Positions 43,189-52,971 of a stretch of 64,000 nt of DNA are shown piece after piece (the stretch's first letter is position 1; every line of letters begins with the position of its first letter). A model generated the notes under the pieces. That model saw only the letters and a list, made by a program, of their open reading frames with translations, ran no database searches and was not told the origin of the DNA. Source of the stretch: Candidatus Competibacteraceae bacterium (GTDB taxonomy: Bacteria > Pseudomonadota > Gammaproteobacteria > Competibacterales > Competibacteraceae); NCBI GenBank assembly GCA_003989085.1, contig RXIV01000006.1, forward strand, positions 124,001 through 188,000, given 5' to 3'. Position numbers and translations under genes: made by a program.

Positions 43189-44094
43189 ATGACTGCACAA
43201 CGCATTCCTGGCCCTGAAGGCGTCGGCGCTTATCCACAATCGATGGTCGACGACGGAACATTAGTGCGCACTTCAACCGCAACCCCAGGCCTTGGCGGGA
43301 TTCTTGGTGAGACCTGGCAAATTAATTCAGCATTGTCTGCGGAGGAAAGGCGGGCTATCAGCAAAATCATCGGATTCTGCAAGGAAATGGAAGATATCGA
43401 TCTGGCTGCGGACCTGGAGCGTGCAGTCGATGATGAAGCGCTTGATTTTGGCGAAGTGAGTGATGGTAATCATGCCGCCTGGGATCCGGTAACCAACACG
43501 ATTACGATCAGTCAAACCCTGCTGACCCAGATTCTGTATCCAAAAAGTCTGGATAGCGTATTCCGGGACCTTATAGAGGTGACGGCGCTTTTGGCCCACG
43601 AACTGAAACACCATCAGGAAGGACGCTTAACCTGGGCGCTGGATTCATTCGCCGATCCCAACCGGACAACGGGTGCGCACTGGGCTAGTTATGGCGCGTG
43701 GGGACTGATGTGGCGTCAGTCGCAAGCCACGCTCAGCAGTCTCGCCAGTCCTAAAGCCGTCAATTGGACGCTGAGATCAATTAACCGCTTTGAGCAGTCG
43801 GTGTGGCAAGTCGGCTTGCAGAAACGATTGAACTGGGCGCAACACGAACACCAACGCCTAGAGCAGCTGCAAACGGTCAACGCCTCGCGGGGAGAACAAA
43901 TCGGAGTCGCCCGACGGGTGAAAGTCATTTGCGACGACTTCCTGATTTATCACAACGAGGCATTGAGTCTATCCAGCCAAATGAGCCAGTTGAGTCTTAC
44001 TTCGACCAACGGCAAGACAATTATCGCCGTCAATGCGCGGCAGGAAATCGAGCGTTACGCCAGTGAAGCCACGCAGATCATTCAGGGCCAATAG
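43189..44094 (+). CDS. Putative HEXXH zinc-protease-like protein
   Basis: The 301-residue product has HELKH at residues 137-141 in a helix (VTALLAHELKHHQEG), which is a zincin HEXXH motif. A third ligand is not obvious; Glu or His residues in the following helices are possible. The sequence preceding it, NTITISQTLLTQILYPKS, resembles the edge-strand and helix before such motifs. There is no signal peptide. GGGAG precedes the ATG. I do not recognise the family beyond the motif. It is a single gene between GH57 and the convergent lipA. Confidence 0.5.
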   Translation: MTAQRIPGPEGVGAYPQSMVDDGTLVRTSTATPGLGGILGETWQINSALSAEERRAISKIIGFCKEMEDIDLAADLERAVDDEALDFGEVSDGNHAAWDPVTNTITISQTLLTQILYPKSLDSVFRDLIEVTALLAHELKHHQEGRLTWALDSFADPNRTTGAHWASYGAWGLMWRQSQATLSSLASPKAVNWTLRSINRFEQSVWQVGLQKRLNWAQHEHQRLEQLQTVNASRGEQIGVARRVKVICDDFLIYHNEALSLSSQMSQLSLTSTNGKTIIAVNARQEIERYASEATQIIQGQ

Positions 44095-44137
44095 CCGGGG
44101 CGAGGTTCAGGAATTTACTGAACCGCCATCCAGGCAT

Positions 44138-45124
44138 TCAGGTAACTCCGGCGCCCTTGGCCTGCAAATCAGCGTGATAGGACGAGCGCACCAGCGGAGC
44201 TGAAGCTACATGGGTAAAACCCAGCTCCGCGCCGAATTGTCGCAGTTGCTCGAATTCCTCCGGTGGGGCATAGCGCTCGACCGGTAAATGATGAACGCTC
44301 GGTTGCAAATACTGGCCGAGGGTCAGCATTTCCACCCCATGCTGGCGTAAATCGCGCATCACCTCACGGATTTCCGCCACAGTTTCGCCCAAACCCAGCA
44401 TCAGGCCCGATTTGGTTGGAAGCTGGGGTTGCCGCTCCCGGAACTGTTGGAGCAAGGTCAGCGAATACTGGTAATCCGCACCAGGGCGGGCTTGCCGATA
44501 CAGGCGCGGCACGGTTTCCAGATTGTGGTTGAACACATCAGGCGGTTCCCGCTCCAGAAGATCCAGCGCAATCTCCATCCGACCTCGGAAATCGGGGGTC
44601 AGAATTTCGATTGCGATACCAGGCTGCGCTGCCCGCACGGCTCGGATGCACTCGGCAAAATGCGCTGCACCGCCATCACGCAGGTCATCCCGATCCACCG
44701 AAGTAATCACGACATAGTTCAAGCCCATCGCCGCGACGGTGCGGGCAAGATTGGCCGGCTCTTGCGGATCGAGCGGATTGGGGCGGCCATGCCCGACATC
44801 GCAAAACGGGCAACGGCGGGTGCAGATAGCCCCCATGATCATGAAGGTGGCCGTGCCGTGGCCGAAGCATTCGCCAAGGTTGGGGCAACTGGCCTCTTCG
44901 CAAACTGTGTGCAACTGGTTGTCGCGCAGGATTTGCTTGAGGCGCTGCACCTCCGGCGTTCCAGGAAACGGCGCACGAATCCATGTTGGTTTTCGCAACC
45001 GCTGCGCTGGATCAGTTGGAGTAATCTTAATGGGGATACGGGCGACTTTCTCAGCGCCGCGCAGTTTTTCACCCGGCGGGTGGATAAATTTGGCGGCAGC
45101 ATCAGGAGCGGTAAATTCGGCCAT
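44138..45124 (-). CDS. lipA: Lipoyl synthase
   Basis: LipA inserts two sulfurs into protein-bound octanoyl groups, making lipoyl cofactors. The 328-residue radical SAM enzyme has the auxiliary-cluster motif [12 protein letters not shown] near residue 75 and the SAM-cluster motif CTRRCPFC near residue 101. RSSYHAD near the C-terminus contains the conserved Ser. The length and N-terminal extension are normal. A lipB gene is not adjacent; octanoylation must be supplied from elsewhere. Confidence 0.96.
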   Translation of the reverse strand: MAEFTAPDAAAKFIHPPGEKLRGAEKVARIPIKITPTDPAQRLRKPTWIRAPFPGTPEVQRLKQILRDNQLHTVCEEASCPNLGECFGHGTATFMIMGAICTRRCPFCDVGHGRPNPLDPQEPANLARTVAAMGLNYVVITSVDRDDLRDGGAAHFAECIRAVRAAQPGIAIEILTPDFRGRMEIALDLLEREPPDVFNHNLETVPRLYRQARPGADYQYSLTLLQQFRERQPQLPTKSGLMLGLGETVAEIREVMRDLRQHGVEMLTLGQYLQPSVHHLPVERYAPPEEFEQLRQFGAELGFTHVASAPLVRSSYHADLQAKGAGVT

Positions 45125-45200
45125 TGGTGGGTTCCTGTCAGGGGCGATGAAGCGAGGTTAGTCGATGCCTTGGGACTGTCTCACTCCATACCCTGATTCG

Positions 45201-45995
45201 TCAATTTACAGTGCCCACCGTGGTATTAGCGCGGATTTCGTGCAAATCATCGCCCTTGCGAATCTGCAATACCAGATTCCATGCGCCGGGCAACGGCAAT
45301 CGGACTTCTGTTTCATACACGCCGGGCTCGCGTTCACTCAGATTAAACTCGACATCCTGTTGACTATCAGACGGGCGCAGAAATTGTCCCGTGGCGGTCG
45401 CCCCGGTCAATGGTTGACCATCGCGAGTTTGCACCGCTACCCGAAACAGCGCTGGCCGATTCGCCGCCGGATCGGTCATCCAGCCCTTCTGCACCTGCCA
45501 GCCGCGTTGTCGCTGCCGCTCCACTTGGCGTAGATAGTCGTTGTACAGTTCCTCTTTCTGGTGGTAGTTATGTGAAATCACCCCCGGAAACATCGAACTG
45601 ACTAGCCCCCGCTCGCTCTCTGGCAATAACCGGCGTTCCATTGCCGGGCTCAATCCCCGTTCAGCGACCACCGCAAATATCGCGCCGGTCACCACGACGA
45701 AGATGAAAAAACCGCTGAGCGCCGCCGGCCCCCAATGTAGGCCCTCACCAGTGGATCGGGTACTCAACAGCATGCCGCAGGCCAGCGCGGCCAGCAGATA
45801 AATCGCCAGATGCATGGCGAAGATATCGCCGCCCGGCCAGCGGACGATGCTGTAAGGGACATACAGGCCAACCGTGATCAGGGCGGTCACGGCGGCGGCC
45901 AGTTTGGCGCTGGTGCGGGCAAAGCGGATCAGCGCTAGATTAAGAGCGACGATCAACCCCGCACCAACAGCGAGGCTCAGCAGCAAATCAGGCAT
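45201..45995 (-). CDS. ccoH: FixH/CcoH-domain membrane protein of the cbb3 cluster
   Basis: The 264-residue protein has three hydrophobic segments at the N-terminus (about 3-23, 30-52, 58-80) and another near 90-112. After it follows a periplasmic FixH-type domain: VISHNYHQKEELYNDYLRQ, then ALFRVAVQTRDGQPLTGATATGQFLRPSD, EREPGVYETEVRLPLPGAWNLVLQI. CcoH is needed for assembly or stability of cbb3 oxidase. The extra N-terminal membrane segments make it longer than the typical single-span CcoH of about 160 residues. Its start overlaps the ccoG stop by one base. Confidence 0.82.
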   Translation of the reverse strand: MPDLLLSLAVGAGLIVALNLALIRFARTSAKLAAAVTALITVGLYVPYSIVRWPGGDIFAMHLAIYLLAALACGMLLSTRSTGEGLHWGPAALSGFFIFVVVTGAIFAVVAERGLSPAMERRLLPESERGLVSSMFPGVISHNYHQKEELYNDYLRQVERQRQRGWQVQKGWMTDPAANRPALFRVAVQTRDGQPLTGATATGQFLRPSDSQQDVEFNLSEREPGVYETEVRLPLPGAWNLVLQIRKGDDLHEIRANTTVGTVN

Positions 45996-47458
45996 TAGTC
46001 ATGGTCCGGCACATAAAATGGTACGTTGCGGCGGATCGGTTTCGCTGTTGCTCCTGCCAGCGCCTCGACAACGAATGTGACCTTGGCGTGTTCCAGATCA
46101 TCCTTTTCATGCACATCGTCCCTCTTTTCATGCGCGTCACCCTCCTTGACCCTAGGGGGTGGAATCCGGACGCGAGCCAGCAGTTTAATCCGCTCCTGTG
46201 GTTCCAACGCGATCCGTTCCATGCCATCCATGTCCAGCGTCGCACCGGCCAGTCCCTCAATGCGAATTCCGACTGTCATCGGCGCAGTCAGCTTATTATT
46301 CAGCTTCACCTCATAGACATTGCGGATGCTGCCGTCTGATAGCTGGGTGTATAAAGGTTGGCGGATCTGCTCCACCATTGCTGTGTAGGGCGATCGGGTC
46401 GCGATGCTCCAAATCAGCACCGCTGTCGCTGTAGTCAGAATCACGCCATAACCAAGAGTCTTGGGTTTCAGCAAGGTGGTTTTCTTACCGTTCAAAGCGT
46501 TTTCCGAAGTGTAGCTAACCAGCCCGCGCGGCCACTTCTGGTTGTCCATCACCACGTCACAGGCGTCAATGCACAACGCACAGGAAATGCACTGATATTG
46601 CAGGCCATTGCGGATATCGATCCCCACCGGACAAACCTGAACGCAATAACCGCAGTCAATGCAATCGCCCACGCCCTGCGCCTGCCGCTCCTCGCGGGTT
46701 TTCAGGCCCTTGCCCAGTCTGGCCCGCCCTTTCGACCCTTCGCCGCGCTGCCGATCGTAGGAGATGATCAGCGTGTCATGGTCGAACATGGCGCTCTGAA
46801 AGCGAGCGTAAGGGCACATATAGACGCAGACCTGTTCTCGCGCCAGCCCGGCCATGACAAACGTGGTCGTAGTCAGGAACAGAGTGGTGAAATAGGCCGA
46901 GGAAGGCGCACGGCCCAGCAGAAAATCTACCACCAGGGTTGGCGCATCCACCCAGTACATAGTAAAAGTCAGGCCGGTCCAGAACGCCACCAGTAACCAG
47001 ATCGCGTAAGTCGCGCTAACCTTGATGAGCTTCTCGCGGCTCCACGGCCCCTTGCTCAGGCGCAGCCGTGCGGGTCGTTCGCCTTGCACCCAATGCTCGA
47101 TCATCATGTAGAGATCGGTCCACAGGGTCTGGAAGCAGAAATAGCCACACCACACCCTTCCAGCCAGACCGGTGACAAAAAACAGCAGAATGGCGAAGAT
47201 GATTAGCACGCCAGCCAGCCAGAAAATATCCTGCACCTGCACCGTCAGGCCGAAAATGTAGAAATGCCGGCCTGGCAAGTCATACAGCACGGCTTGATTA
47301 GGTGCGTTGGGCCGATCCCAGCGCAACCACGGCAGCAGGAAATAAACCAGGTACGCCAGCGTCAGAATGCCGGTTTTGAGAGTGCGGAAGCGGCCTTTGA
47401 CCGAGCGTGGATGAATTGGAATGCGTTTTTGATAAAGAGGGACAGTTTGGTCAGACAT
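45995..47458 (-). CDS. ccoG: Cytochrome c oxidase accessory protein CcoG
   Basis: CcoG (FixG) is a membrane ferredoxin-like protein that reduces Cu(II) for delivery to cbb3 oxidase. The 487-residue protein has several membrane segments in the first half and a bacterial ferredoxin domain with CIDCGYCVQVCPVGIDI and CISCALCIDACDVV near residues 265-300. A membrane-proximal CGYFCFQTLW contains further Cys residues. The C-terminus is an immunoglobulin-like periplasmic domain, with an unusual, charged insert (KEGDAHEKRDDVHEKDD) within it. It follows ccoP after about 180 nt, with a strong hairpin between them. Confidence 0.94.
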   Translation of the reverse strand: MSDQTVPLYQKRIPIHPRSVKGRFRTLKTGILTLAYLVYFLLPWLRWDRPNAPNQAVLYDLPGRHFYIFGLTVQVQDIFWLAGVLIIFAILLFFVTGLAGRVWCGYFCFQTLWTDLYMMIEHWVQGERPARLRLSKGPWSREKLIKVSATYAIWLLVAFWTGLTFTMYWVDAPTLVVDFLLGRAPSSAYFTTLFLTTTTFVMAGLAREQVCVYMCPYARFQSAMFDHDTLIISYDRQRGEGSKGRARLGKGLKTREERQAQGVGDCIDCGYCVQVCPVGIDIRNGLQYQCISCALCIDACDVVMDNQKWPRGLVSYTSENALNGKKTTLLKPKTLGYGVILTTATAVLIWSIATRSPYTAMVEQIRQPLYTQLSDGSIRNVYEVKLNNKLTAPMTVGIRIEGLAGATLDMDGMERIALEPQERIKLLARVRIPPPRVKEGDAHEKRDDVHEKDDLEHAKVTFVVEALAGATAKPIRRNVPFYVPDHD

Positions 47459-47578
47459 GGCTCACCTGATTGGTGATTAAAAGAACAGCAGGATCAGTCG
47501 TAATGACGTTCATCAACGTCCGGTTCGACGAACGGTGTTCAGAAAAACTCAGTAGCTGAAGTTAGCTTGCCATAAACG

Positions 47579-47604
47579 ACTCACCCCCCGACCGGGGGGT
47601 GAGT
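47579..47604. repeat. Perfect hairpin between ccoP and ccoG
   Basis: ACTCACCCCCCG and CGGGGGGTGAGT form a 12-bp stem with a two-base loop. There is no T run on the transcript side. It probably acts as an mRNA stability or partial termination element that sets a lower level of ccoG relative to ccoNOQP. Confidence 0.6.
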
Positions 47605-47640
47605 ATAGTGAAACCGGCACAGCAAAACCGGCGTCAGCGA

Positions 47641-48600
47641 CTACTTGCCGCCGCTCAACTGATGAACATAAACCGCCAGCAACTTGATGTCGGTTGGTGA
47701 CAGCCGGTTCTGCCAAGTGGGCATGATGCGGGTGTTATTAACGCCCTTGGCGACAAAACTGGCGATCTGCGCCTTTTTATCTTGCAGGGTCTTCTGCGCC
47801 GGCACATCAACAATCGCCCAGATTTTATCGGTCAGATTTGCCGATCCCATCGAGGCAAGCCCTTTGCCGTCGGCGCCATGACAGTAATAGCAGCCGCCGA
47901 CCTGGCCCTGAAAGATCGCCTTGCCACGATCGGCGGCCTCACTGGGTTTAGCTTCATTGGACAGGGTCAGAACGTACTCCGCCACATCATCCAGTTGATC
48001 GGGCTTGAGCACCGCGCCAAAAGCTGGCATGAAGCCCTTGCGGCCCAAAGTTATCGTCTCCTGGATTTTGTCGGTGCTGCCGCCCCATAGCCAATCGTTG
48101 TCGGTGAGATTTGGGTACAGGCCCACCACACCCTGCCCGCCCTGACCATGACAGGCGGCGCAGTTGTCGCCAAACAACCCCTTGCCAACCGAGCGCACAA
48201 ATTCCATCAGTTGCGGATCCTTGGCAATTTGCTCAGGGGTGGCCGCTTGAACCTTCGCCAACATCTCCTTGCGTTTTGGATCATTAGCCGCCTCACTCAA
48301 ATGTTCCAGCAGCAGGGCGCGGGTGTTCCAATGCTGGTCCTTCTTTTCCACCGTCCCGCCGGTTGCCTTATCGGTGATGGTGTAATCCACTGTGCCGTAG
48401 CCCTTGAGCCAGCCCTTCCCAACCGGCCATGAGGGGTAGATGAACCAGTACAGAATCGAGAACACCACGGTGCCGTAAAAACACCACAGCCACCAGCGTG
48501 GCAGTGGGTTGGTGTATTCCTGAAGATCGCCATCCCAGGAATGGCCGGTGGTCTGAACCACGCCGGTTTTTTGTTTTGTATTCAATGTATTGTCACTCAT
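47641..48600 (-). CDS. ccoP: cbb3-type cytochrome c oxidase subunit III (diheme)
   Basis: CcoP passes electrons from soluble cytochromes to CcoO/CcoN. The 319-residue protein begins MSDNTLNTKQ at ATG 48600, which overlaps ccoQ by 8 nt; a longer upstream frame is not family-like. A hydrophobic segment lies near 35-55 (WWLWCFYGTVVFSILYWFI). Two c-type heme motifs follow: CAACH near residue 155 and CYYCH near residue 235, each with downstream Met ligands (FMPAFG, IMPTW). The length is normal. Confidence 0.95.
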   Translation of the reverse strand: MSDNTLNTKQKTGVVQTTGHSWDGDLQEYTNPLPRWWLWCFYGTVVFSILYWFIYPSWPVGKGWLKGYGTVDYTITDKATGGTVEKKDQHWNTRALLLEHLSEAANDPKRKEMLAKVQAATPEQIAKDPQLMEFVRSVGKGLFGDNCAACHGQGGQGVVGLYPNLTDNDWLWGGSTDKIQETITLGRKGFMPAFGAVLKPDQLDDVAEYVLTLSNEAKPSEAADRGKAIFQGQVGGCYYCHGADGKGLASMGSANLTDKIWAIVDVPAQKTLQDKKAQIASFVAKGVNNTRIMPTWQNRLSPTDIKLLAVYVHQLSGGK

Positions 48601-48826
48601 TGTCCATGACCTTGCGGGATTGGGGGTGGCGCTCCGCCGGCGCGGCGTCAGGCTGGACGGGTTCATCGTCGTCGAGTGGAATGTTCTTATAGGACTCCAG
48701 TCGTTGGGAGCGGCGCTGGTCGGCGAAAACATAAATCAGGACACCGCAGAACGCGCCGAAGAACAGGATCAACGCCAAGGGCTTGGAGTTATCCATGCGG
48801 GTGAACCACATCAGCCAGTCGAACAT
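48593..48826 (-). CDS. ccoQ: cbb3-type oxidase small subunit CcoQ
   Basis: This 77-residue protein has one membrane segment (LALILFFGAFCGVLIYVF) followed by a charged tail rich in Asp, Glu and Pro. Position between ccoO and ccoP and GGAGG nine bases before the ATG support the call. CcoQ stabilises the complex. Confidence 0.9.
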   Translation of the reverse strand: MFDWLMWFTRMDNSKPLALILFFGAFCGVLIYVFADQRRSQRLESYKNIPLDDDEPVQPDAAPAERHPQSRKVMDNE

Positions 48827-48879
48827 CGGACCGAGCCTCCATCCAGTCCCCCGGAGTCCGGGGAACGTGGGTTCAGGTT

Positions 48880-49617
48880 TTAGCGAAACCGGGCAAAGTA
48901 GCCTTCGTCGTATTTGGTGAAATCCACCATTGTTCCCAGCACTTGCAGATACGCCACCAGCGCATCCATTTCGGTGATCCGGCTCGGATTGCCATCAAAG
49001 TCCCGGTCGCGCGCCTGTTTAAGCAGGTTGTCCTGGGCCTGGTTGATATCCAGCAGATCCGCTGTCGCCTTGCCAAAGGTCTTAACGTTGCGGTCGTATT
49101 CCGCCTGGGTCACGGAATAGGGAACGCCCGTCCAGCGCAAGGCCCGCATCCGCCCAACAATGTCGGAATAATCCAGATCGGTCTGCAACAGCCAAGGGTA
49201 ATTGGGCATGATCGACTGTGGCACCACCGAGCGCGGCGCGTTCAGATGCTGCACCTGCCATTGGTTGGAGTACTTGCCGCCCACCCGCGCTAAATCCGGG
49301 CCAGTACGCTTGGAACCCCACTGGAAGGGATGATCGTATTGCGATTCCGCCGCCAGCGAATAATGGCCGTAGCGTAGCCACTCATCGCGAAACGGGCGAA
49401 TCTGCTGGGAATGGCACAGGTAGCACCCTTCACGGACGTAAATGTCGCGGCCCCGCAATTCCAGCGGCGTGTAAGGCCGCACCTCGCCTTTTACATCCTC
49501 GACCGTCTCATTGATGTAAAACAGCGGGACAATTTCAACCAGCCCGCCGATGCTGATCACGACCAGGATCAACAGCAACATCAGGCCGGAGTTGGTTTCA
49601 ATCTGTTCATGTCTCAT
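48880..49617 (-). CDS. ccoO: cbb3-type cytochrome c oxidase subunit II (monoheme)
   Basis: CcoO is a membrane-anchored cytochrome c. The 245-residue protein has an N-terminal membrane anchor ([22 protein letters not shown]), the heme motif CYLCHSQ near residue 67, and the Met ligand in [10 protein letters not shown]. Length is normal. It is 21 nt downstream of ccoN. Confidence 0.95.
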   Translation of the reverse strand: MRHEQIETNSGLMLLLILVVISIGGLVEIVPLFYINETVEDVKGEVRPYTPLELRGRDIYVREGCYLCHSQQIRPFRDEWLRYGHYSLAAESQYDHPFQWGSKRTGPDLARVGGKYSNQWQVQHLNAPRSVVPQSIMPNYPWLLQTDLDYSDIVGRMRALRWTGVPYSVTQAEYDRNVKTFGKATADLLDINQAQDNLLKQARDRDFDGNPSRITEMDALVAYLQVLGTMVDFTKYDEGYFARFR

Positions 49618-49638
49618 GGCGATGACTCTCCCCGCGCC

Positions 49639-51078
49639 TCAGGCTTGCGCCGGCTTGGCCGACAATTGGGTTTCAGCAGCCGGTTGGCGCCGGGCGATGG
49701 TCATCGCCATGTTGTAGACCATGACCAGAACTCCGGTGACGAAGAACGCGCCACCCAGCGCACGCCATACATACGGGGTGTGCATGAATTCGACGGTTTC
49801 AATGAAGGTGTAGGCCAAATTGCCGTAATCATCGAAGCTGCGCAGCATCAGACCCTGGCCTATACCAGCCACCCACATTGAGGTGATGTACAGCACGATG
49901 CCAATGGTGGCGAGCCAGAAATGAACGTAAATCAGAGTCTGGCTGTACATCTTGGAATCCCACAACCGGGGAATCAGATGATAGAACGATCCGAAGCTGA
50001 CCAACGCCACCCAGCCCAAGGCGCCGGAGTGAACATGGCCGATGGTCCAGTCCGTGTAATGCGACAGGGCGTTGACGCTTTTAAGCGACATTAACGGCCC
50101 TTCAAAGGTGGACATCCCGTAGAACGACAGCGAGGTGATCAGGAACAGCATGACTGGATCGGAACGCAGTTTGTCCCAAGCGCCGGACAGGGTCATGATC
50201 CCGTTGATCATGCCGCCCCACGAAGGCATCAGCAAAATGACCGAGAAGGTCGCCGCCAGCGTCGAAACCCAGTCAGGCAGCGAAGTCCAGTGCAGGTGAT
50301 GGCCGCCAGCCCACATGTACAGAAAGATCAGCGCCCAGAAGTGAATGATCGATAGCCGGTAGGAGTAAACTGGCCGACCCGCCTGTTTCGGGACAAAGTA
50401 GTACATCATGCCGAGGAAGGCGGCGGTCAGGAAAAAGCCTACGGCGTTGTGGCCGTACCACCATTGGGTCATCGCGTCCTGCACCCCGGAGAACAGGCTG
50501 TAGGACTTGGTCAGACTGACCGGCACCGCCAGGTTATTAAAGATGTGCAGCAGGGCCACCGCCAGGATGAAAGCCAAGTAGAACCAGTTGGCGACGTAGA
50601 TGTGCGGTTGGGTGCGGCGACGCAGGGTTTCAATGTAGACCGCAAAATAGGAGACCCATACCAGCGTGATGGCAATGTCCAGCGGCCACTCAAACTCAGC
50701 GTATTCACGGCCTTGGGTAATGCCCATCATATAGGTCATCACCCCCAGCGCGACGCCGCCGGTCCAACCCCAGAAGGTAAACTCGGCCAGCCACGGAAAG
50801 GCCAGACGCGCTTGGCTGGTGCGCTGCACAATGTAGTAGGAAGTGGCAAACAGGGCGCTGCCGCCGAAGCCGAAGATGACCAGTGTGGTGTGGACCGGAC
50901 GCAGCCGCCCGAAGGTCAGTTGAGGAATATCAAAGTTGAGGAACGGCCAAGCTAGTTCGCTGGCGATGTAGACGCCAACGGACATGCCGAGCACCGCCCA
51001 CACCATCGCCATGATCGTAAACCGGCGGATGATGTCGTAATTATACTGCTCGGCCGGCAACGCTGAGCTTTGGGACAT
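49639..51078 (-). CDS. ccoN: cbb3-type cytochrome c oxidase subunit I
   Basis: CcoN is the catalytic subunit, a high-oxygen-affinity heme-copper oxidase. The 479-residue protein has about 12 hydrophobic segments and conserved His residues: [41 protein letters not shown] and [15 protein letters not shown]. The Tyr in YGHNAV is displaced compared with A-type oxidases, as expected for cbb3. AAGGAG precedes the ATG. It is the first gene of ccoN-ccoO-ccoQ-ccoP, followed by ccoG and ccoH; the P-type ATPase ccoI and ccoS are not in the window. Confidence 0.97.
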   Translation of the reverse strand: MSQSSALPAEQYNYDIIRRFTIMAMVWAVLGMSVGVYIASELAWPFLNFDIPQLTFGRLRPVHTTLVIFGFGGSALFATSYYIVQRTSQARLAFPWLAEFTFWGWTGGVALGVMTYMMGITQGREYAEFEWPLDIAITLVWVSYFAVYIETLRRRTQPHIYVANWFYLAFILAVALLHIFNNLAVPVSLTKSYSLFSGVQDAMTQWWYGHNAVGFFLTAAFLGMMYYFVPKQAGRPVYSYRLSIIHFWALIFLYMWAGGHHLHWTSLPDWVSTLAATFSVILLMPSWGGMINGIMTLSGAWDKLRSDPVMLFLITSLSFYGMSTFEGPLMSLKSVNALSHYTDWTIGHVHSGALGWVALVSFGSFYHLIPRLWDSKMYSQTLIYVHFWLATIGIVLYITSMWVAGIGQGLMLRSFDDYGNLAYTFIETVEFMHTPYVWRALGGAFFVTGVLVMVYNMAMTIARRQPAAETQLSAKPAQA

Positions 51079-51287
51079 AACTAAGTCTCCTTAGCAAGCC
51101 ATGGAGTTATGAGTTTTTCAAGCGTTTTCCGATGCTTGTGTTTTGAATGGAAAAACGCGCTGGGTGCGTCAAAATGACACGCCATTTTACTAAGATTTCT
51201 AGGGGTTATTCAATCAGCATCGGCTTATGCATAGCGCAACCGGGGAACTTTTGGCGAAGACTTCACGACACCCGCCAGCGGCGCCCG
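51079..51287 (-). promoter_or_regulatory. ccoN upstream region with inverted repeat
   Basis: I looked for an FNR/ANR box (TTGAT-N4-ATCAA) and found none. An imperfect palindrome GCGTCA-AAA-TGACACGC is at 51166-51182, and a longer imperfect repeat (CGTTTTCC with GGAAAAACG) lies nearer the gene. They may be control sites, but no regulator can be named. Confidence 0.3.
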
Positions 51288-52196
51288 TTAGCCGGGATCG
51301 GGCCACGACGACCGGCGGCGCAATTGCGATAACGGGAAAAGTACTGGGCCTTCGGCCTGAGTCCGGGACGAGTTTGGGAGCGGCCCCCAAGCATGGCCGT
51401 ACACCACTTCACAAGTGGCCGGCAGCAAACCGTCAGCACGGCGTAACCGTTCATACCCTTCGCGCACGGCCCGCCACGGGCCTTTGCCGGTCAGGCCAGG
51501 GGAGCGGCCAGCGGTGACATTACCGGCTCCCAGCCTTTTCAAATCACGCATCAATCCGGCGGCATCCGGATAGGTCAGGGTCAACCGCTCTACATCCATG
51601 ACCGGCTCGGCCAGCCCCGCCCGCAGCACGGCGTCGCCAATATCGTGCACGTCAAAGAAGGCGTTGACATGATTGTAGCGGTCGGCGGCGGCCCAACTGC
51701 GCCGCAACTCGATCAACGTGTCCGGCCCCAGCGTGCTGAACAGCAGCGCCCCGCCTGGTTTGAGCGTCCGACGGAACTCGGCGAATAGTTGATCCAGATC
51801 GGGATACCAGGGCAAAGTCAGGTTGGAAAAAATCAGGTCACAGCTGGCCTCGGCGATGGGTAAAGCGCCGGCTTCAGCGACCACGCCATGCAGGGTGCGG
51901 AACCACGGAGCGCGTTTGCGGGCCTTCGTCACCAGCGCCGGCGCCAGTTCCAACCCGATCACCTGCGCTTTGCGGTACTTCTTCATCAGCAGCGCCGTGA
52001 TTTGGCCGGTTCCGCACCCAACATCAAGGATCATCGCGGGCTGGAAGGTCAGGCAATCCAGTCGTTCCAACAGCCGTCCGCCTATTTCGCGGTGCAGAAA
52101 TGCTGCTTCATCGTAATGGGTCGCCGTCCGTTGCAACGCCTGCCGCCGCAGGGTCAAGTCCAAATCGAAGGGCTGGCCTTCACTATCGTCACGCAT
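51288..52196 (-). CDS. bioC: Malonyl-ACP O-methyltransferase BioC
   Basis: BioC methylates malonyl-ACP so that it can be elongated into pimeloyl for biotin. The 302-residue protein has the SAM site ILDVGCGTGQITALL near residue 56, GLELAPALV, and SNLTLPWYPDLDQLFAEFRRTLKPGG, a segment characteristic of BioC. ATG 52196 overlaps the bioH stop by 8 nt and places the protein start normally; an upstream in-frame extension lies wholly within bioH. The tail contains the usual region for ACP recognition. bioF, bioA, bioD and bioB are not in the window. Confidence 0.9.
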   Translation of the reverse strand: MRDDSEGQPFDLDLTLRRQALQRTATHYDEAAFLHREIGGRLLERLDCLTFQPAMILDVGCGTGQITALLMKKYRKAQVIGLELAPALVTKARKRAPWFRTLHGVVAEAGALPIAEASCDLIFSNLTLPWYPDLDQLFAEFRRTLKPGGALLFSTLGPDTLIELRRSWAAADRYNHVNAFFDVHDIGDAVLRAGLAEPVMDVERLTLTYPDAAGLMRDLKRLGAGNVTAGRSPGLTGKGPWRAVREGYERLRRADGLLPATCEVVYGHAWGPLPNSSRTQAEGPVLFPLSQLRRRSSWPDPG

Positions 52197-52971
52197 CGAG
52201 AAAAACCCGCAGTTCGGCGATGAAGTCCGGCAGATGGGAGAAGAAAGGCGCATGACCGGCGCCGGGAAAAACGTGCAAACGGGCATTTGGCAGCAGTTTG
52301 CGCATCGCTTCGCCCGCCGCTACTGGAGTCAGTTGGTCGCGCTGACCCATCAGCAGCAGGGTCGGACACTGAATCTGCGGTAAATCGGCTCGCAGATCGG
52401 TGCTTTCCAGAATCGTCAGCCCATCGCCCAGCGCCGCCGGGTCTGGTTCGCCATGTTGGAACAGCAGCGCTTTGAGTTGGCGGTACTGCTCACCGGCGTT
52501 GTCACTGCCGTGGACTTCCAGGGCGATGAACCGTTTGAGAACGGCGCGGTGGTTCTGACGCAATTCCTCGGCGAAGCGGCGCAACACCGGCAAAGCGACC
52601 GCGTGCGGCCAGTCCGGGCGTTGGGTAAAGCAAGCGGTGCTGTTGACCAGCACCAGCCGGCTGACCCGCTCTGGCCTCGTTAGAGCGACTTGCTGGGCGA
52701 GCAACCCACCCAGCGACCAACCGATCCAGACTGCCGGCGAGGGAACCGCCGCCGCGACGGCCTCAACCAGCGTTAGGAGGCTATGGCCGGAGCCAAGACC
52801 CCGGCTGTAGCCGTGACCAGGCAAGTCGATAACCGTCACCCGGCAAGCGTCGAGCAGCGCTTCGGCGACATCCTCCCAAACCCCGGAGTGCATTCCCCAG
52901 CCATGTACCAGCACCACCGCCGGCCCCGCGCCGGTGGTGTGGACGTAGAGAGTGCTGGTCTCGTCGCTCAA
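52189..52971 (-). CDS. bioH: Pimeloyl-ACP methyl ester carboxylesterase BioH
   Basis: BioH removes the methyl group from pimeloyl-ACP methyl ester, ending the BioC-dependent pathway. The alpha/beta hydrolase has VLVHGWGMHSGVW near the start, the nucleophile Ser in GWSLGG, Asp in MGQRDQLTP and His in GAGHAPFFSH. The start is taken as TTG 52971, overlapping the fumarase stop as TTGA, because BioH proteins start near LYVHTTG; ATG 53013 would add 14 residues and overlap the fumarase gene by 46 nt. Overlap with bioC downstream indicates an operon. Confidence 0.9.
   Translation of the reverse strand: MSDETSTLYVHTTGAGPAVVLVHGWGMHSGVWEDVAEALLDACRVTVIDLPGHGYSRGLGSGHSLLTLVEAVAAAVPSPAVWIGWSLGGLLAQQVALTRPERVSRLVLVNSTACFTQRPDWPHAVALPVLRRFAEELRQNHRAVLKRFIALEVHGSDNAGEQYRQLKALLFQHGEPDPAALGDGLTILESTDLRADLPQIQCPTLLLMGQRDQLTPVAAGEAMRKLLPNARLHVFPGAGHAPFFSHLPDFIAELRVFLDA

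Noticed and set aside
51079..51290. FNR/ANR site for the cbb3 operon
   Set aside because: No TTGAT-N4-ATCAA with acceptable mismatches on either strand.
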